DNA of 64,000 bases from Candidatus Coprovivens excrementavium (GCA_944363975.1 CALVVU010000002.1:217225-281224), one strand, 5' to 3'. Counted from the stretch's first letter, positions 42,413 through 51,923 are shown. The notes: generated from the letters alone by a model not told the origin. A program made the numbers and translations.

Positions 42413-42952
42413 ATGGAACTAAAAGGATCAAAAACAGAACAAAATTTAATGGCTGCTTTTGCAGGTGAATCTCAAGCACGTAACAAATATACTTATTATG
42501 CTTCAAAAGCAAAAAAAGACGGCTATGAACAAATTGCTGCTATTTTTGAAGAAACAGCAAATAATGAAAAAGAACATGCTAAAATGTGGTTCAAAGAATT
42601 ACATGGAGGAGATATTCCATCTACAGAAGCTAATTTATTAGATGCAGCTGAAGGCGAAAATTATGAATGGACTGACATGTATGATGAATTTGCTAAAGTA
42701 GCTGAAGAAGAAGGATTCAAAGCAATAGCAGCTAAATTCAGAATGGTTGGAGAAATTGAACGTCATCACGAAGAAAGATATCGTAAACTACTTAAAAATG
42801 TTGAAGATAAAGTTGTTTTCTCTAAAGACGAAGATGCTATTTGGATTTGCCGTAACTGCGGTCATGTAGTAGTTGGTAAACAAGCACCAGAAGTATGCCC
42901 AGTATGTGCTCATCCAAAAAGTTATTTTGAACTAAAAGCTGAAAACTACTAG
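42413..42952 (+). CDS. rbr: Rubrerythrin
   Basis: A 179-residue peroxide-scavenging protein. The four-helix diiron domain has [29 protein letters not shown] and [13 protein letters not shown], giving the ExxH ligand pairs. The C-terminal rubredoxin domain has [10 protein letters not shown] and [11 protein letters not shown]. It reduces H2O2 in anaerobes with electrons from rubredoxin-type donors. SD AGAAGGA, terminator after the gene. Its place behind perR-like and hydrogenase genes makes an oxidative-stress unit. Confidence 0.96.
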   Translation: MELKGSKTEQNLMAAFAGESQARNKYTYYASKAKKDGYEQIAAIFEETANNEKEHAKMWFKELHGGDIPSTEANLLDAAEGENYEWTDMYDEFAKVAEEEGFKAIAAKFRMVGEIERHHEERYRKLLKNVEDKVVFSKDEDAIWICRNCGHVVVGKQAPEVCPVCAHPKSYFELKAENY

Positions 42953-42982
42953 AAAAAAGCACTAAATATATAGTGCTTTTTT
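42953..42982 (+). terminator. Intrinsic terminator of rbr
   Basis: AAAAAGCACTA (42954-42964) and TAGTGCTTTTT (42971-42981), loop of 6. Confidence 0.9.
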
Positions 42983-43061
42983 AATACCTTTACATTATAA
43001 AACAAAATATAATATTAAATATTAGTATTTTAGTTTATAATGTAAACAAGAAGTGATAATT

Positions 43062-43751
43062 ATGTCTATAATAAAATTAGTACAAGCCGAAAAAGTCTAT
43101 TATAAATTAAATCAAGAAATAAAAGCATTAAACAATGTAAATATTGATTTTTCTTCTGGAAAATTCTATGCCATAATGGGACATTCCGGAAGTGGTAAAA
43201 CAACATTAATTCAGATTTTAGGTTTATTAGATAACCTAACTAGTGGAAAATATTATATAAACGGTAAGGACGTAGAAAATCTAACTGAAAAAGAGAAAGC
43301 ATCGTTACGTATGAAAAAAATTGGCTTTGTTTTTCAGTCATTTCATTTAAGTCCCAATTTAAAGGCTTATGAAAATGTCATTTTACCAATGATAATAAAT
43401 AAAGATATCTTGCCAAAAAATCGTTATCAAGAAGCTATTAACATATTAGAAAAGTTAAATTTAACAAATCGTATAAACCATTTTCCTAAAGAATTATCAG
43501 GTGGTGAACAACAGAGAGTAGCTATAGCAAGAGCCTTAGCTAATAATCCAGATATTATTCTAGCTGATGAACCAACTGGCAATTTAGACGAAAAAAATGA
43601 AGATAATATATTTAAACTATTAAAAAAAATAAGTCAATCCGGTAAATGCGTTATAGTTGTTTCTCACAACAAAGAAATAACTAAATATGCTGATGTTATT
43701 TATACAATGAAAAATGGAAAAATAGAAAGGCTAACTGATGAGAATTCTTGA
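43062..43751 (+). CDS. ABC ATPase, LolD/MacB type, cassette 3
   Basis: A 229-residue ATPase: Walker [55 protein letters not shown]. The start is ATG 43062 behind AGAAGTGAT. It overlaps the next permease by 14 bases. Over 60% of its core segments are the same as in the cassette 1 ATPase by eye, so the cassettes are true paralogues. Confidence 0.95.
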   Translation: MSIIKLVQAEKVYYKLNQEIKALNNVNIDFSSGKFYAIMGHSGSGKTTLIQILGLLDNLTSGKYYINGKDVENLTEKEKASLRMKKIGFVFQSFHLSPNLKAYENVILPMIINKDILPKNRYQEAINILEKLNLTNRINHFPKELSGGEQQRVAIARALANNPDIILADEPTGNLDEKNEDNIFKLLKKISQSGKCVIVVSHNKEITKYADVIYTMKNGKIERLTDENS

Positions 43752-44991
43752 TTATATATCATTTGGTTTAAAAAATTTAATATACTATAAAAAAAGAACA
43801 ATCTATAATATTATTATAACATTTTCCATAATTCTGATTATATTAATTACTTTTACAGCATCTAATACTATTATTAGTTTTCTTGAAGAAAACATTAATA
43901 AAAACATAGAATATCGTACTATGTATGTTAAATATGATGTTATGGAAGAATCTCTTTCTTCAGTTATGAAAAAATTATCTAAAGTAAAAAATGTTATTAA
44001 AGTAATTGAACAAGACAAATATCAAAGTTATATTACAATTGATAAGTTTAAAACCAATAAGACAGATGGTGAAATAAATATAATAGCTAGTGATTCAAAT
44101 TTATTACCATCAATAGTTGCTGGTCGAAATCCAAATTCAAATGATAAAAACTATTTAATATGTCCTACCAAATTTATCGCCGACAGTAACTTATCAACGA
44201 GAACAGATTTAACAAAAGAAGATTATATTGATGGTCGAAAATTTCTAAATAAAGAAATTACTATAAAATATTATTCATACGACTACTCAAAAGAGATACC
44301 AGAAGTTTTAAATCAATATGAAGAAGAATTTCAATTAATTGGTTTGTATAATACATACGATAATTATGCAAAAGATAATACTTGTTATACATCATTTACT
44401 AATGTTGCTAAAATAAATAAAAACATGTCTGGTAATAGTGAAGAATATACTGAAGAAGTTTATTATCATCCAATAATAATTGTAAATGATTCTAAAAATA
44501 TTGATTCCGTTTTCGAAGAGATAAATAGTATGGGTTATACTCCAATAAAAAGAATGAATATCGACAGCAATCTAATCGGCAATATAAAATTAATTTGTTT
44601 ATCAATTCTTTTAATTGCTATAGTAATATCTATTATTTGTATGATAACTATTATCTTAAAAAATATAAAAGAACAAGAACAAGAAATAGGTTTATTAAAA
44701 GCATTAGGTTATACAAATAAAAATATTTCATTATCATTTTTAGTAGAAAGTCTAATAATAGGACTAATTAGTTTCTTTATTTCAATTTTAATATATACAA
44801 TATTATATTTTATAATAAGTAACTTAATTAATAATACAAATTTAATATTTACTAAAATTGCCATTAATTATTCATGGTATAGTGTATTAATATCTTTTAT
44901 AATAATTATTATAATTCCCATTATAAGTACTTTTACTTGGTTTAAAAAGATAAAGAATGTTAATATAGTAAATTTAATAAATAATGAATAA
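43738..44991 (+). CDS. FtsX-like permease, ABC cassette 3, large subunit
   Basis: A 417-residue permease with helix at about 20-42, outer domain to about 280, then three helices (about 284-306, 334-360, 382-402). It has YLICPTKFIADSNL, the cassette signature, and coupling segment EIGLLKALGYTNKNISLSF. The ATG lies in the ATPase 3' end with GAAAGG before it. Probably heterodimerises with the next protein. Confidence 0.87.
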   Translation: MRILDYISFGLKNLIYYKKRTIYNIIITFSIILIILITFTASNTIISFLEENINKNIEYRTMYVKYDVMEESLSSVMKKLSKVKNVIKVIEQDKYQSYITIDKFKTNKTDGEINIIASDSNLLPSIVAGRNPNSNDKNYLICPTKFIADSNLSTRTDLTKEDYIDGRKFLNKEITIKYYSYDYSKEIPEVLNQYEEEFQLIGLYNTYDNYAKDNTCYTSFTNVAKINKNMSGNSEEYTEEVYYHPIIIVNDSKNIDSVFEEINSMGYTPIKRMNIDSNLIGNIKLICLSILLIAIVISIICMITIILKNIKEQEQEIGLLKALGYTNKNISLSFLVESLIIGLISFFISILIYTILYFIISNLINNTNLIFTKIAINYSWYSVLISFIIIIIIPIISTFTWFKKIKNVNIVNLINNE

Positions 44992-45005
44992 TAGGAGAGT
45001 TACAT

Positions 45006-46109
45006 ATGAAATTATTTTTATTAAACTTTATTAGAAAAAAGAATTTTAAATTATATATTTTGTCTTTAAGTATTTGTACTACCTTTATTTTTCTACTATC
45101 TTTATTTTTTTACAATATCTTTATATTAGTTTCTAATAAAGAAAATAATATAATTAATCGTAATTTAATTCTCTCAACTACTGATGATATTAATATCGTT
45201 AAAGATAATTTACAAGATATAAAGGAGATTAAACAAATTTATAAATCAGTACCATCAATTGAAGGGTTTCTAAATATAAATAATCAAAATATTTCTATTC
45301 AATTGTTCTCTGGTAACGACGAACAATATCCAGATGTTATAATTGGTAAAAAATTAACAATGTACGACAAAAATAAAATAATTCTCCCCAATATTTTAAC
45401 TATCAATAATAACGATGTATCATCAAAAGATATGATAGGAAAAACAATTGAGCTTAAAGTTAATATAAATAATCATATAATAACTAAAGATATGGAAGTA
45501 ATAGGCATATATAAAAGTGATAAAACTACCAATATAGTATATACTTCTTATCAAGATTTAGCAGAAATATTCTTTTCTAATCAAGAGCAGGAGATTTATA
45601 ATTCGTACAATATTATAATTAATAAAAATACTTCAGTTTCAGATGTAATCAATAAGATTCAAGATAAAGGATATAATGTAACTTTATATGACAATAGTCT
45701 TCAAAGAGAAACCAATATTTTAAGGATAATAAAAAATATCAGTTGTGTAACAATTATCTTTTTATTTATATTTACTTTCATAATAACTTACAATATTATG
45801 AAAAGCATACTAACAGGAGAAAAAAAAGATATTGCCATTTTAAAATCAGTAGGATATCAAAATAGTAATTTATTTTTAATTTTATTTAGCAATACCTTAT
45901 TTCTTACAATTATTTCTTTCATTATCAGTTTTTTAATTCTTAGCATTTTAATTATTATATGTAATACATTTCAACTATTAATAATAAAAACATTACCATT
46001 TAGTTGGCTTATAATTTTATTTATAATTTTCATAATATTATCTTTTCTAGTAAACACTTTCCTAATAGGTAAGATAAAGAAAATATCTCCTATAACTATA
46101 TTTGAATAA
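45006..46109 (+). CDS. FtsX-like permease, ABC cassette 3, small subunit
   Basis: A 367-residue permease: helix at about 14-38, outer domain to about 245, three C-terminal helices. DIAILKSVGYQNSNLFLIL is the coupling region. SD TAGGAG; 14 bases after the large permease. The cassette ends at a bidirectional terminator. Order ATPase-large-small equals cassette 2, while cassette 1 has large-ATPase-small. Confidence 0.87.
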   Translation: MKLFLLNFIRKKNFKLYILSLSICTTFIFLLSLFFYNIFILVSNKENNIINRNLILSTTDDINIVKDNLQDIKEIKQIYKSVPSIEGFLNINNQNISIQLFSGNDEQYPDVIIGKKLTMYDKNKIILPNILTINNNDVSSKDMIGKTIELKVNINNHIITKDMEVIGIYKSDKTTNIVYTSYQDLAEIFFSNQEQEIYNSYNIIINKNTSVSDVINKIQDKGYNVTLYDNSLQRETNILRIIKNISCVTIIFLFIFTFIITYNIMKSILTGEKKDIAILKSVGYQNSNLFLILFSNTLFLTIISFIISFLILSILIIICNTFQLLIIKTLPFSWLIILFIIFIILSFLVNTFLIGKIKKISPITIFE

Positions 46110-46110
46110 A

Positions 46111-46142
46111 AAAAACGATATTAACTAATAAATATCGTTTTT
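46111..46142. terminator. Bidirectional terminator
   Basis: AAAAACGATATT (46111-46122) and AATATCGTTTTT (46131-46142) between converging genes. Confidence 0.9.
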
Positions 46143-47497
46143 TATTTTTCATTAATAAACATTAAACCTTTATAATATTTCCAAGCAATTATTCTAAAAG
46201 CTAACTTAGTAATTAAATCTTCACTTATTTCACCATTTTTAATACTTTCTTTAATTATCTTAAAATCTCTTTCATAATCATTTGTAATTATTAAGTCATT
46301 ACCACTTAAGATAGCTTTAATAACTTTATTATCAATTGTATCCAAAGCTTTCATATCTATATTATCAGTTATACAAATACCACTAAATTTTAAATCGTCA
46401 CGTAATATATTATGAATCGTAGGAGAAAGAGAAGCGGGATTATACTTATCAATTTTAGAATAATAGTTATGATTTATTAAAATAGCTTCAGCTCCTTCAT
46501 TAATTCCTTCTTGAAAAGGCGGAAAGTAATTATTTCTTATACTAGATAAATTTTCATTTATCGTCGCTTGACCTAAATGCGTATCTTTAGCATTTCCATA
46601 ACCGGGAAAATGTTTTAATACATAACTTACATTTCCATTTTTACTAGCGTTTATAACCACTTTAGCATATTCACTTGTTCCTTTCGTATTTAAGCCAATA
46701 GTTCTATTATATATATAAGAATTTTTATTAGTTGCTACATCAACTACTGGAGCTAAATTAACATTTATTCCTAATTCTTTAAGAAAAGAACTCTTGTCAA
46801 TTACATCACTTCTTATTTTATTAAAACCACCATTATTATATAAATCTTGTGGAGCTAAAAAAGGTTGGTGACCTAATTTAGGATTACTACTTACTCGAAT
46901 GACACTACCACCTTCTTCATCTACCGCAATTAAAAGGGGAATCTTAGTTTCATCTTGCCAAGTACTTATCATCTTTTTTACTTCTTCTTTTTCTTTATCT
47001 TTAAAATCATTACTAAACAAAAGAAAACCTCCAATATGATAATCATTAATTGCTTTTTCAAAATCATCAGGATATCCAACTAATAATATTTGTCCAATCT
47101 TTTCTTCAAGAGTCATATTTTTAACTTCATCAAAAGCTAATTTGTAGAATTGTTTAAATATCCCATCATCTAACCAATGAAGTGGAATACCATCTTCATT
47201 TCTAGTCACTTCTTTTTTGGTTAATTTCTTTATTTTATAATCATTATCTATATCTATTAAACCAGCATATTCAATCATTAAAACTTCTCCTACACTTACA
47301 TCTTTTAATTTTTTTTCGTCTATAGTATACAACATATTCTCTTTATCTTGTCCAATAATCACACCATTGTCATTACTTAAAACTACTAATTCCAAAGAAT
47401 ATATTTCTTGACTATGACTTAATAGAATAATTAAACACACTAAGAAAGCAAATATTCCACCAAATCCTACTATCATAAAAATATGTTTTTTTCTCAT
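46142..47497 (-). CDS. Membrane-anchored GH3 glycosidase, NagZ-like
   Basis: A 451-residue protein with an N-terminal helix (about 5-27), an added domain of about 75 residues (SLELVVLSNDNG to DNDYKIKKL), then the GH3 barrel: VDEEGGSVIR, KHFPGYGNAKDTHLGQ (acid/base Asp-His region), EAILINHNYYSKID and ITDNIDMKAL (nucleophile Asp). NagZ enzymes release N-acetylglucosamine from peptidoglycan fragments. The anchor implies action on the outside, on wall turnover products. The added domain is unidentified. Confidence 0.88.
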   Translation of the reverse strand: MRKKHIFMIVGFGGIFAFLVCLIILLSHSQEIYSLELVVLSNDNGVIIGQDKENMLYTIDEKKLKDVSVGEVLMIEYAGLIDIDNDYKIKKLTKKEVTRNEDGIPLHWLDDGIFKQFYKLAFDEVKNMTLEEKIGQILLVGYPDDFEKAINDYHIGGFLLFSNDFKDKEKEEVKKMISTWQDETKIPLLIAVDEEGGSVIRVSSNPKLGHQPFLAPQDLYNNGGFNKIRSDVIDKSSFLKELGINVNLAPVVDVATNKNSYIYNRTIGLNTKGTSEYAKVVINASKNGNVSYVLKHFPGYGNAKDTHLGQATINENLSSIRNNYFPPFQEGINEGAEAILINHNYYSKIDKYNPASLSPTIHNILRDDLKFSGICITDNIDMKALDTIDNKVIKAILSGNDLIITNDYERDFKIIKESIKNGEISEDLITKLAFRIIAWKYYKGLMFINEK

Positions 47498-47568
47498 TTT
47501 TAATCTCCATATCTATCTTCATTAACTAATATGCGTAAAAAAATAATATATGCTTTTTTCAAAATATC

Positions 47569-47620
47569 TTGACTAAAGTTAACTGAAATGTATTAAAATA
47601 AATATAGATATCTATATTTA
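47569..47620 (+). promoter_or_regulatory. Promoter overlapped by a 22-bp perfect palindrome
   Basis: TTGACT (47569-47574), 16 bases, TATTAA with TG before it, then a perfect palindrome at 47599-47620 (half-site TAAATATAGAT) at the expected start point. It precedes the DUF362 gene and is the longest perfect palindrome noted. Confidence 0.6.
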
Positions 47621-47647
47621 TAGGTACTCATATAAAGGAGGAATAAA

Positions 47648-48541
47648 ATGTCTAAAGTATATTTTACAAAAGAAATAACTCCTGAAAGCTTAATTAAAAT
47701 ATATGAAGCTTTAGGAGTAGAACTACCAGGTAAAGTAGGAGTAAAAGTCTCAACTGGTGAAGATGGATCTCAAGGATATTTAAAAGCAGATTTAATAGGT
47801 CCTTTAGTAAAGAAATTAAATGGAACAATTATCGAATGTAATACTGCTTATCCAGGAGCTCGTAATACCGCTGAAGAACACATGGAAGTAGCTAAGAAAC
47901 ATGGTTTTACTTCTTTTGCAAATGTTGATATTATGGATGCAGAAGGCGAGTTTAAAATACCAGTTAAGAAAGGTAAACATCTTGAATATGATTTAGTTGG
48001 TCAAAACTTTGCCAATTATGATTCAATTCTAAACTTAGCTCATGGTAAAGGTCATGCTATGGGTGGCTTTGGAGCGAATTTAAAGAACCAATCTATTGGT
48101 ATAGCGTCTCGTAATGGCAAAGCATATATTCATAGTTGTGGTCAAGATTCTAATCCAGATACTGCTTGGGGTGTTGAATATAAACAGATTGACTTTATCG
48201 AATCAATGGCTGAAGCTGCAAAAGCAGTTGCTGATTATTTAAAAGAAAATAATAAACCAATTGTTTATATAACAGTTATGAATTATTTATCAGTTGATTG
48301 TGATTGTGACGCTCATCAAACTGCTCCTGTAATGGCCGATTTAGGAATCGTTGCTAGTCTAGACCCAGTAGCTAATGATCAAGCTTTCATCGATATGGTA
48401 TGGAATAGTCAAGATCCTGGAGCTCACTTACTACAAGAGAGAATTGATCGCCAAGAAGGAAGAGCTACATTACCATATGCCGAAAGTTTAGGACTTGGTT
48501 CAACAAAATATGAATTAATAAATCTTGATGAAGCAGAGTAA
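47648..48541 (+). CDS. DUF362-family protein
   Basis: A 297-residue protein with DUF362 features: NGTIIECNTAYPGARNTAEEH, AHGKGHAMGGFGANLKNQSIG and SVDCDCDAHQTAPVMADLGI with clustered Cys, then DPVANDQAFIDMV. DUF362 proteins are common in anaerobes, sometimes fused to ferredoxin domains, with unknown function; the CDCD site may bind metal. SD AAAGGAGGA is strong and the promoter is covered by a palindrome, so expression is probably high and regulated. It has no fused ferredoxin. Confidence 0.82.
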   Translation: MSKVYFTKEITPESLIKIYEALGVELPGKVGVKVSTGEDGSQGYLKADLIGPLVKKLNGTIIECNTAYPGARNTAEEHMEVAKKHGFTSFANVDIMDAEGEFKIPVKKGKHLEYDLVGQNFANYDSILNLAHGKGHAMGGFGANLKNQSIGIASRNGKAYIHSCGQDSNPDTAWGVEYKQIDFIESMAEAAKAVADYLKENNKPIVYITVMNYLSVDCDCDAHQTAPVMADLGIVASLDPVANDQAFIDMVWNSQDPGAHLLQERIDRQEGRATLPYAESLGLGSTKYELINLDEAE

Positions 48542-48553
48542 TCTGCTTTTTTT
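48532..48553 (+). terminator. Intrinsic terminator of the DUF362 gene
   Basis: AGCAGA (48532-48537) and TCTGCT (48542-48547), then seven T; it contains the stop codon. Confidence 0.85.
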
Positions 48554-48562
48554 ATGCAGATT

Positions 48563-48591
48563 TTGACAATTTAACAAACCTAATATACAAT
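48563..48591 (+). promoter_or_regulatory. Sigma-A promoter of the MraZ-like gene
   Basis: TTGACA (48563-48568), 17 bases, TACAAT (48586-48591), followed by SD AAAAGGGGG. Confidence 0.75.
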
Positions 48592-48618
48592 TATTTCTAT
48601 AAAAAAGGGGGAATAAAA

Positions 48619-49056
48619 ATGTTTGGTGAAGAAATAATTGTTACTAATCGTTTACTTAAATTAGATCCTAAAAAAAGAATAACTATTCCTGCCGAAACCA
48701 AAGTAGAATTCGGCGAAAAAATTTATCCAATGTTTAGTCCTCTTCGTGAATATTTAATTTTATATAATGAACAAGATTTTTTAAAAGCCATAGAAGCATA
48801 TAGAAATCTCTTTGATAGATATCGCCAAGAAGGTAAAGTCGACGCTAAAAAATACCGTAATCTTCTAAGGTATCTATATGCAACTCTTTGTTTTGCAGAA
48901 GAACAAGTTGATAAACAACATCGTATTGTTCTTCCCAAATCTGTAGTTGAACAAATGAAATTAAATAGTACTATATTTGCCGTTGGTCGTCAAAATCATT
49001 TAGAACTATATAAAGATGAAGCAAGTTATCAATCTATATTATCTAAAAGAAAATAA
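48619..49056 (+). CDS. MraZ/AbrB-like DNA-binding protein
   Basis: A 145-residue protein with two swapped-hairpin AbrB-like repeats: KLDPKKRITIPAETKVEFG at the start and VDKQHRIVLPKSVVEQMKL near the end, the MraZ duplication. MraZ represses the division and cell wall gene cluster in other bacteria, where it is the first gene; here it stands alone with its own promoter and terminator, 6 kb from mraY on the other strand. Target unknown. Confidence 0.78.
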   Translation: MFGEEIIVTNRLLKLDPKKRITIPAETKVEFGEKIYPMFSPLREYLILYNEQDFLKAIEAYRNLFDRYRQEGKVDAKKYRNLLRYLYATLCFAEEQVDKQHRIVLPKSVVEQMKLNSTIFAVGRQNHLELYKDEASYQSILSKRK

Positions 49057-49079
49057 ACTTTTCAAAAGTTTATTTTTAT
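49052..49079 (+). terminator. Intrinsic terminator
   Basis: AATAAACTTTT and AAAAGTTTATT around one base (49052-49074), then T. Confidence 0.8.
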
Positions 49080-49122
49080 TTGGTCTTAAACATGCTAAAA
49101 TAATATAGAATGGAGTATGAAT

Positions 49123-50361
49123 ATGAAAAACAAAAAAATCTTAATAACTTCTCTAATTATTTTAGTTATATTAATCTTTATATGTACTATTATAATCTTT
49201 TTAAATATTAACAAAGACAAATTAGTACCTACTGCTGAAGAATTAAAAACAACCGAACTTCAAGCAAAGGATGTAGTTTCTATTAGTAAAATAGAAAGAT
49301 ATGCTTCTCAAGACTCATCAAAAAATGACGAGTCAGTATATCTTGTTAAAGATGAAGCTATGTTAACTTTAAGAAATTCTTCTGTTTCTAAATATGGAGA
49401 TACAACTAATTTAAATAATACTAAAAACTTAGGTCAGAATGCTGCCTTAGTTACTTCGTACAATTCTATATCACAAATTTACAATTCGAATATAACTACT
49501 GATGGCGAAGGCGCATCTGGAATATATGGTCATGGTCAAAAATCATCTGTTGAAATAGCTGATACTTCTATTGAAACCCTAGGTTCGTCATCAAGTGTTA
49601 TAATCGCAGCTTTTCATAGCCAAATAAATGGTCGAAACTTAACCATAAATACAAAGTCTAAATCATCTCCTGCTCTTGAAACAATTACTGAAGATAGTTC
49701 TATTACCATCGAAGATTCAACTATTGAAACTAATAGCTCAGCATCTCCAATCATCTATGCTCAAGGAACTGTCGCTTTAAAAAATACTACAGGTACGGCA
49801 AATGGCTCTCGTATTGCAATTCTAAACGGAAATGCAAATGTAACCCTTAATCAAGTAACATCTATTGTAAGTGGGGGAAGTGGAGAAGAAAACTTTAAAG
49901 AATCTGGAATATTAATCTACGGTAACGAAAGCGATCACGCAACTTTTACCGCTCTTAATTCAAGTCTAAATATCAATCAAAGTTTACCTTATTATAATAT
50001 TGCACCATTATTTATTATCTCTAATACTAAAGCTACTATAAATTTAACTAATACTCCATTAAATTATGGTAGTAATATCTTTATAAATATAACTTCTTCC
50101 AAAGTTAATATTAATTTAAAAAAACAAACTATTGAAGGAGATATAATAGGAGATGCTAAAACTAAATTAAAATTAACCCTTAAAGATAATTCATCTCTTA
50201 ATAGTATTATACCTTCTAATACAGATTTATCTTTAGATAAGACTTCTTCTATAACTTTAAAACAAGATACTTATTTAAATTCTTTAGATAATGAGGACGA
50301 AACGAATAGTAATATTAATTTTAATAATCATAAATTATTCGTTAATGGCCACGAAGTATAA
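49123..50361 (+). CDS. Membrane-anchored beta-helix surface protein
   Basis: A 412-residue protein with an N-terminal helix (about 6-28) and a Ser/Thr/Asn/Ile-rich outside with repeated short strands (SSVEIADTSIETLGSSSSVI, SSITIEDSTIETNSSASPII, ATINLTNTPLNYG), the rhythm of a right-handed parallel beta-helix. SxxIxxSxIxT units recur about every 20-25 residues. Such proteins are adhesin-like or bind polysaccharide. ATG 49123 is 7 bases after TGGAG. The carboxypeptidase gene follows after 9 bases, so it may be coexpressed with wall enzymes. Confidence 0.75.
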   Translation: MKNKKILITSLIILVILIFICTIIIFLNINKDKLVPTAEELKTTELQAKDVVSISKIERYASQDSSKNDESVYLVKDEAMLTLRNSSVSKYGDTTNLNNTKNLGQNAALVTSYNSISQIYNSNITTDGEGASGIYGHGQKSSVEIADTSIETLGSSSSVIIAAFHSQINGRNLTINTKSKSSPALETITEDSSITIEDSTIETNSSASPIIYAQGTVALKNTTGTANGSRIAILNGNANVTLNQVTSIVSGGSGEENFKESGILIYGNESDHATFTALNSSLNINQSLPYYNIAPLFIISNTKATINLTNTPLNYGSNIFINITSSKVNINLKKQTIEGDIIGDAKTKLKLTLKDNSSLNSIIPSNTDLSLDKTSSITLKQDTYLNSLDNEDETNSNINFNNHKLFVNGHEV

Positions 50362-50370
50362 GGAGTTACT

Positions 50371-51561
50371 ATGAAAAAAATAATTTATTTTATTATATTA
50401 TTAATCCCATTTCCTATTCTTGCTTTAACATATCCAACATTACATTATCGTAATGCTATTATTTATGATTTAACAGATAACAACATACTATATGATTATC
50501 ATAGTGAAGAAGAAACAAGTATCGCTTCTTTAACTAAAATCATGACTACTATAGTTGCCATAGAATCTATTGATAATTTAGATGAAACTATAACATATAC
50601 TGAAAATATGGATTCTCTAGTTCGTTGGGATGCTTCTGTTGCCGGTTTAAAAGTAGGAAAGACTTACACCTATCGTGACTTATTATACGCATCTATTCTA
50701 CCATCAGGTGCCGATGCTACAACTGCCTTAGCTATATCAATATCAGGTAGTATAGATGCATATGTTAATAAGATGAACGCTTTAGCTAAACAATTAAAAA
50801 TGAATAATTCTCATTTCATTAATGTAACTGGCTTAGATGCCGAAGGCCATTATAGCACTGCTAAAGATATTTTAACTTTATTAAAATACGCCTTAAATAA
50901 TTCAATATTCAAAGAAATATATACTACAAAAGAATATACATTAACTGATGGCTTAAAAGTAGAATCTACTATTAATAATTCTCAAAATACATATGATTTA
51001 TCTCGCATTATAGGAAGTAAAACTGGATTTACTCTCGAAGCTGGTCTATGTATATCAGCACTAATTAATTCTCATAATCATGATATTCTAATTATTACAA
51101 TTGGTGCTCCTACTAATAAACAACGTTATAATATAACTGATGCTCTAGAGTTAATTAGTTTTCTTGATAATAATTATAATAATCAAACTATTATAACTAC
51201 TAACGATATAATAAAAGAACTTCCTATTAAATATAGTAACATCTCTACATATTCTATAAAACCTTCTAAAGATATCTTATATTATCTTCCAAATGACTAT
51301 TCTAAAGAAGATATAGATATAAAATATACTGGCTTAGAAGAATTATCTTATAAGAATAAAAAAGATTCTAAAATAGGTAAAGTAGAGTACTATTATCAAG
51401 ATAAATTAATTTCTACTGAAGACATCTATCTAAAAGAGAATTTAAAAATAAATATCTTTAAAATAATAAATCAGTATAAATATTTTCTTATTATTTTAAT
51501 AGCCCTTATATTATTACTTATTATTTCTCGAAAAAGAGTTATTAAAAGACTATCTAAGTAA
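50371..51561 (+). CDS. D-alanyl-D-alanine carboxypeptidase, S11 family (first copy)
   Basis: A 396-residue penicillin-binding protein of DacA/PBP5 type: signal peptide (about 2-19), SxxK in ASLTKIMT, second motif PSGADAT (SGA where classical enzymes have S-x-N), and KTG in GSKTGFTLEAG. A C-terminal helix (about 368-388) with a basic end anchors it. It trims the pentapeptide of peptidoglycan. A second copy lies at 57712 with the same layout. Confidence 0.93.
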   Translation: MKKIIYFIILLIPFPILALTYPTLHYRNAIIYDLTDNNILYDYHSEEETSIASLTKIMTTIVAIESIDNLDETITYTENMDSLVRWDASVAGLKVGKTYTYRDLLYASILPSGADATTALAISISGSIDAYVNKMNALAKQLKMNNSHFINVTGLDAEGHYSTAKDILTLLKYALNNSIFKEIYTTKEYTLTDGLKVESTINNSQNTYDLSRIIGSKTGFTLEAGLCISALINSHNHDILIITIGAPTNKQRYNITDALELISFLDNNYNNQTIITTNDIIKELPIKYSNISTYSIKPSKDILYYLPNDYSKEDIDIKYTGLEELSYKNKKDSKIGKVEYYYQDKLISTEDIYLKENLKINIFKIINQYKYFLIILIALILLLIISRKRVIKRLSK

Positions 51562-51566
51562 CAAAA

Positions 51567-51596
51567 AAACACTTCATTTCGAAGTGTTTATTTTTG
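51567..51596. terminator. Bidirectional terminator
   Basis: AAACACTTC (51567-51575) and GAAGTGTTT (51581-51589) between converging genes, with T/A runs on both sides. Confidence 0.85.
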
Positions 51597-51923
51597 TTTT
51601 ACAAATTGTGCAGCATAAAGATCACAATTTAAATTATTATCTTCATCAATATCACAAGCCCATACTGTTCCATCATCTTGTTGCATTGTAACTTTATTTT
51701 CACCAACTTGATATTCACCAGTTATAGTATCTTCACCAGCTTCTAAAACAAAAGTATTATCTTTTTTTAGTTCTAGATTATAAGCTTCAACATTCTCCTT
51801 TGGACCATCTTCTGTAATTAAAACATCTTGTGTTCCATCAGCAACATATTCTCCAACTAATTCATTTGATTCACATCCTGTTAAAAGAAATAAACCACTT
51901 AATAAAATTAAATATTTTTTCAT
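51588..51923 (-). CDS. Small lipoprotein, 111 aa
   Basis: Starts at ATG 51923 with GTGAGG just before. A lipoprotein signal peptide (MKKYLILLSGLFLLTGC) has the lipobox LTGC, so Cys17 would be lipidated and the mature protein held outside. The acidic mature part (GEYVADGTQDVL, ELKKDNTFVLEAGEDTITGEYQVGENKVTMQ) resembles small lipocalin-like beta proteins. Function unknown. Confidence 0.8.
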   Translation of the reverse strand: MKKYLILLSGLFLLTGCESNELVGEYVADGTQDVLITEDGPKENVEAYNLELKKDNTFVLEAGEDTITGEYQVGENKVTMQQDDGTVWACDIDEDNNLNCDLYAAQFVKQK

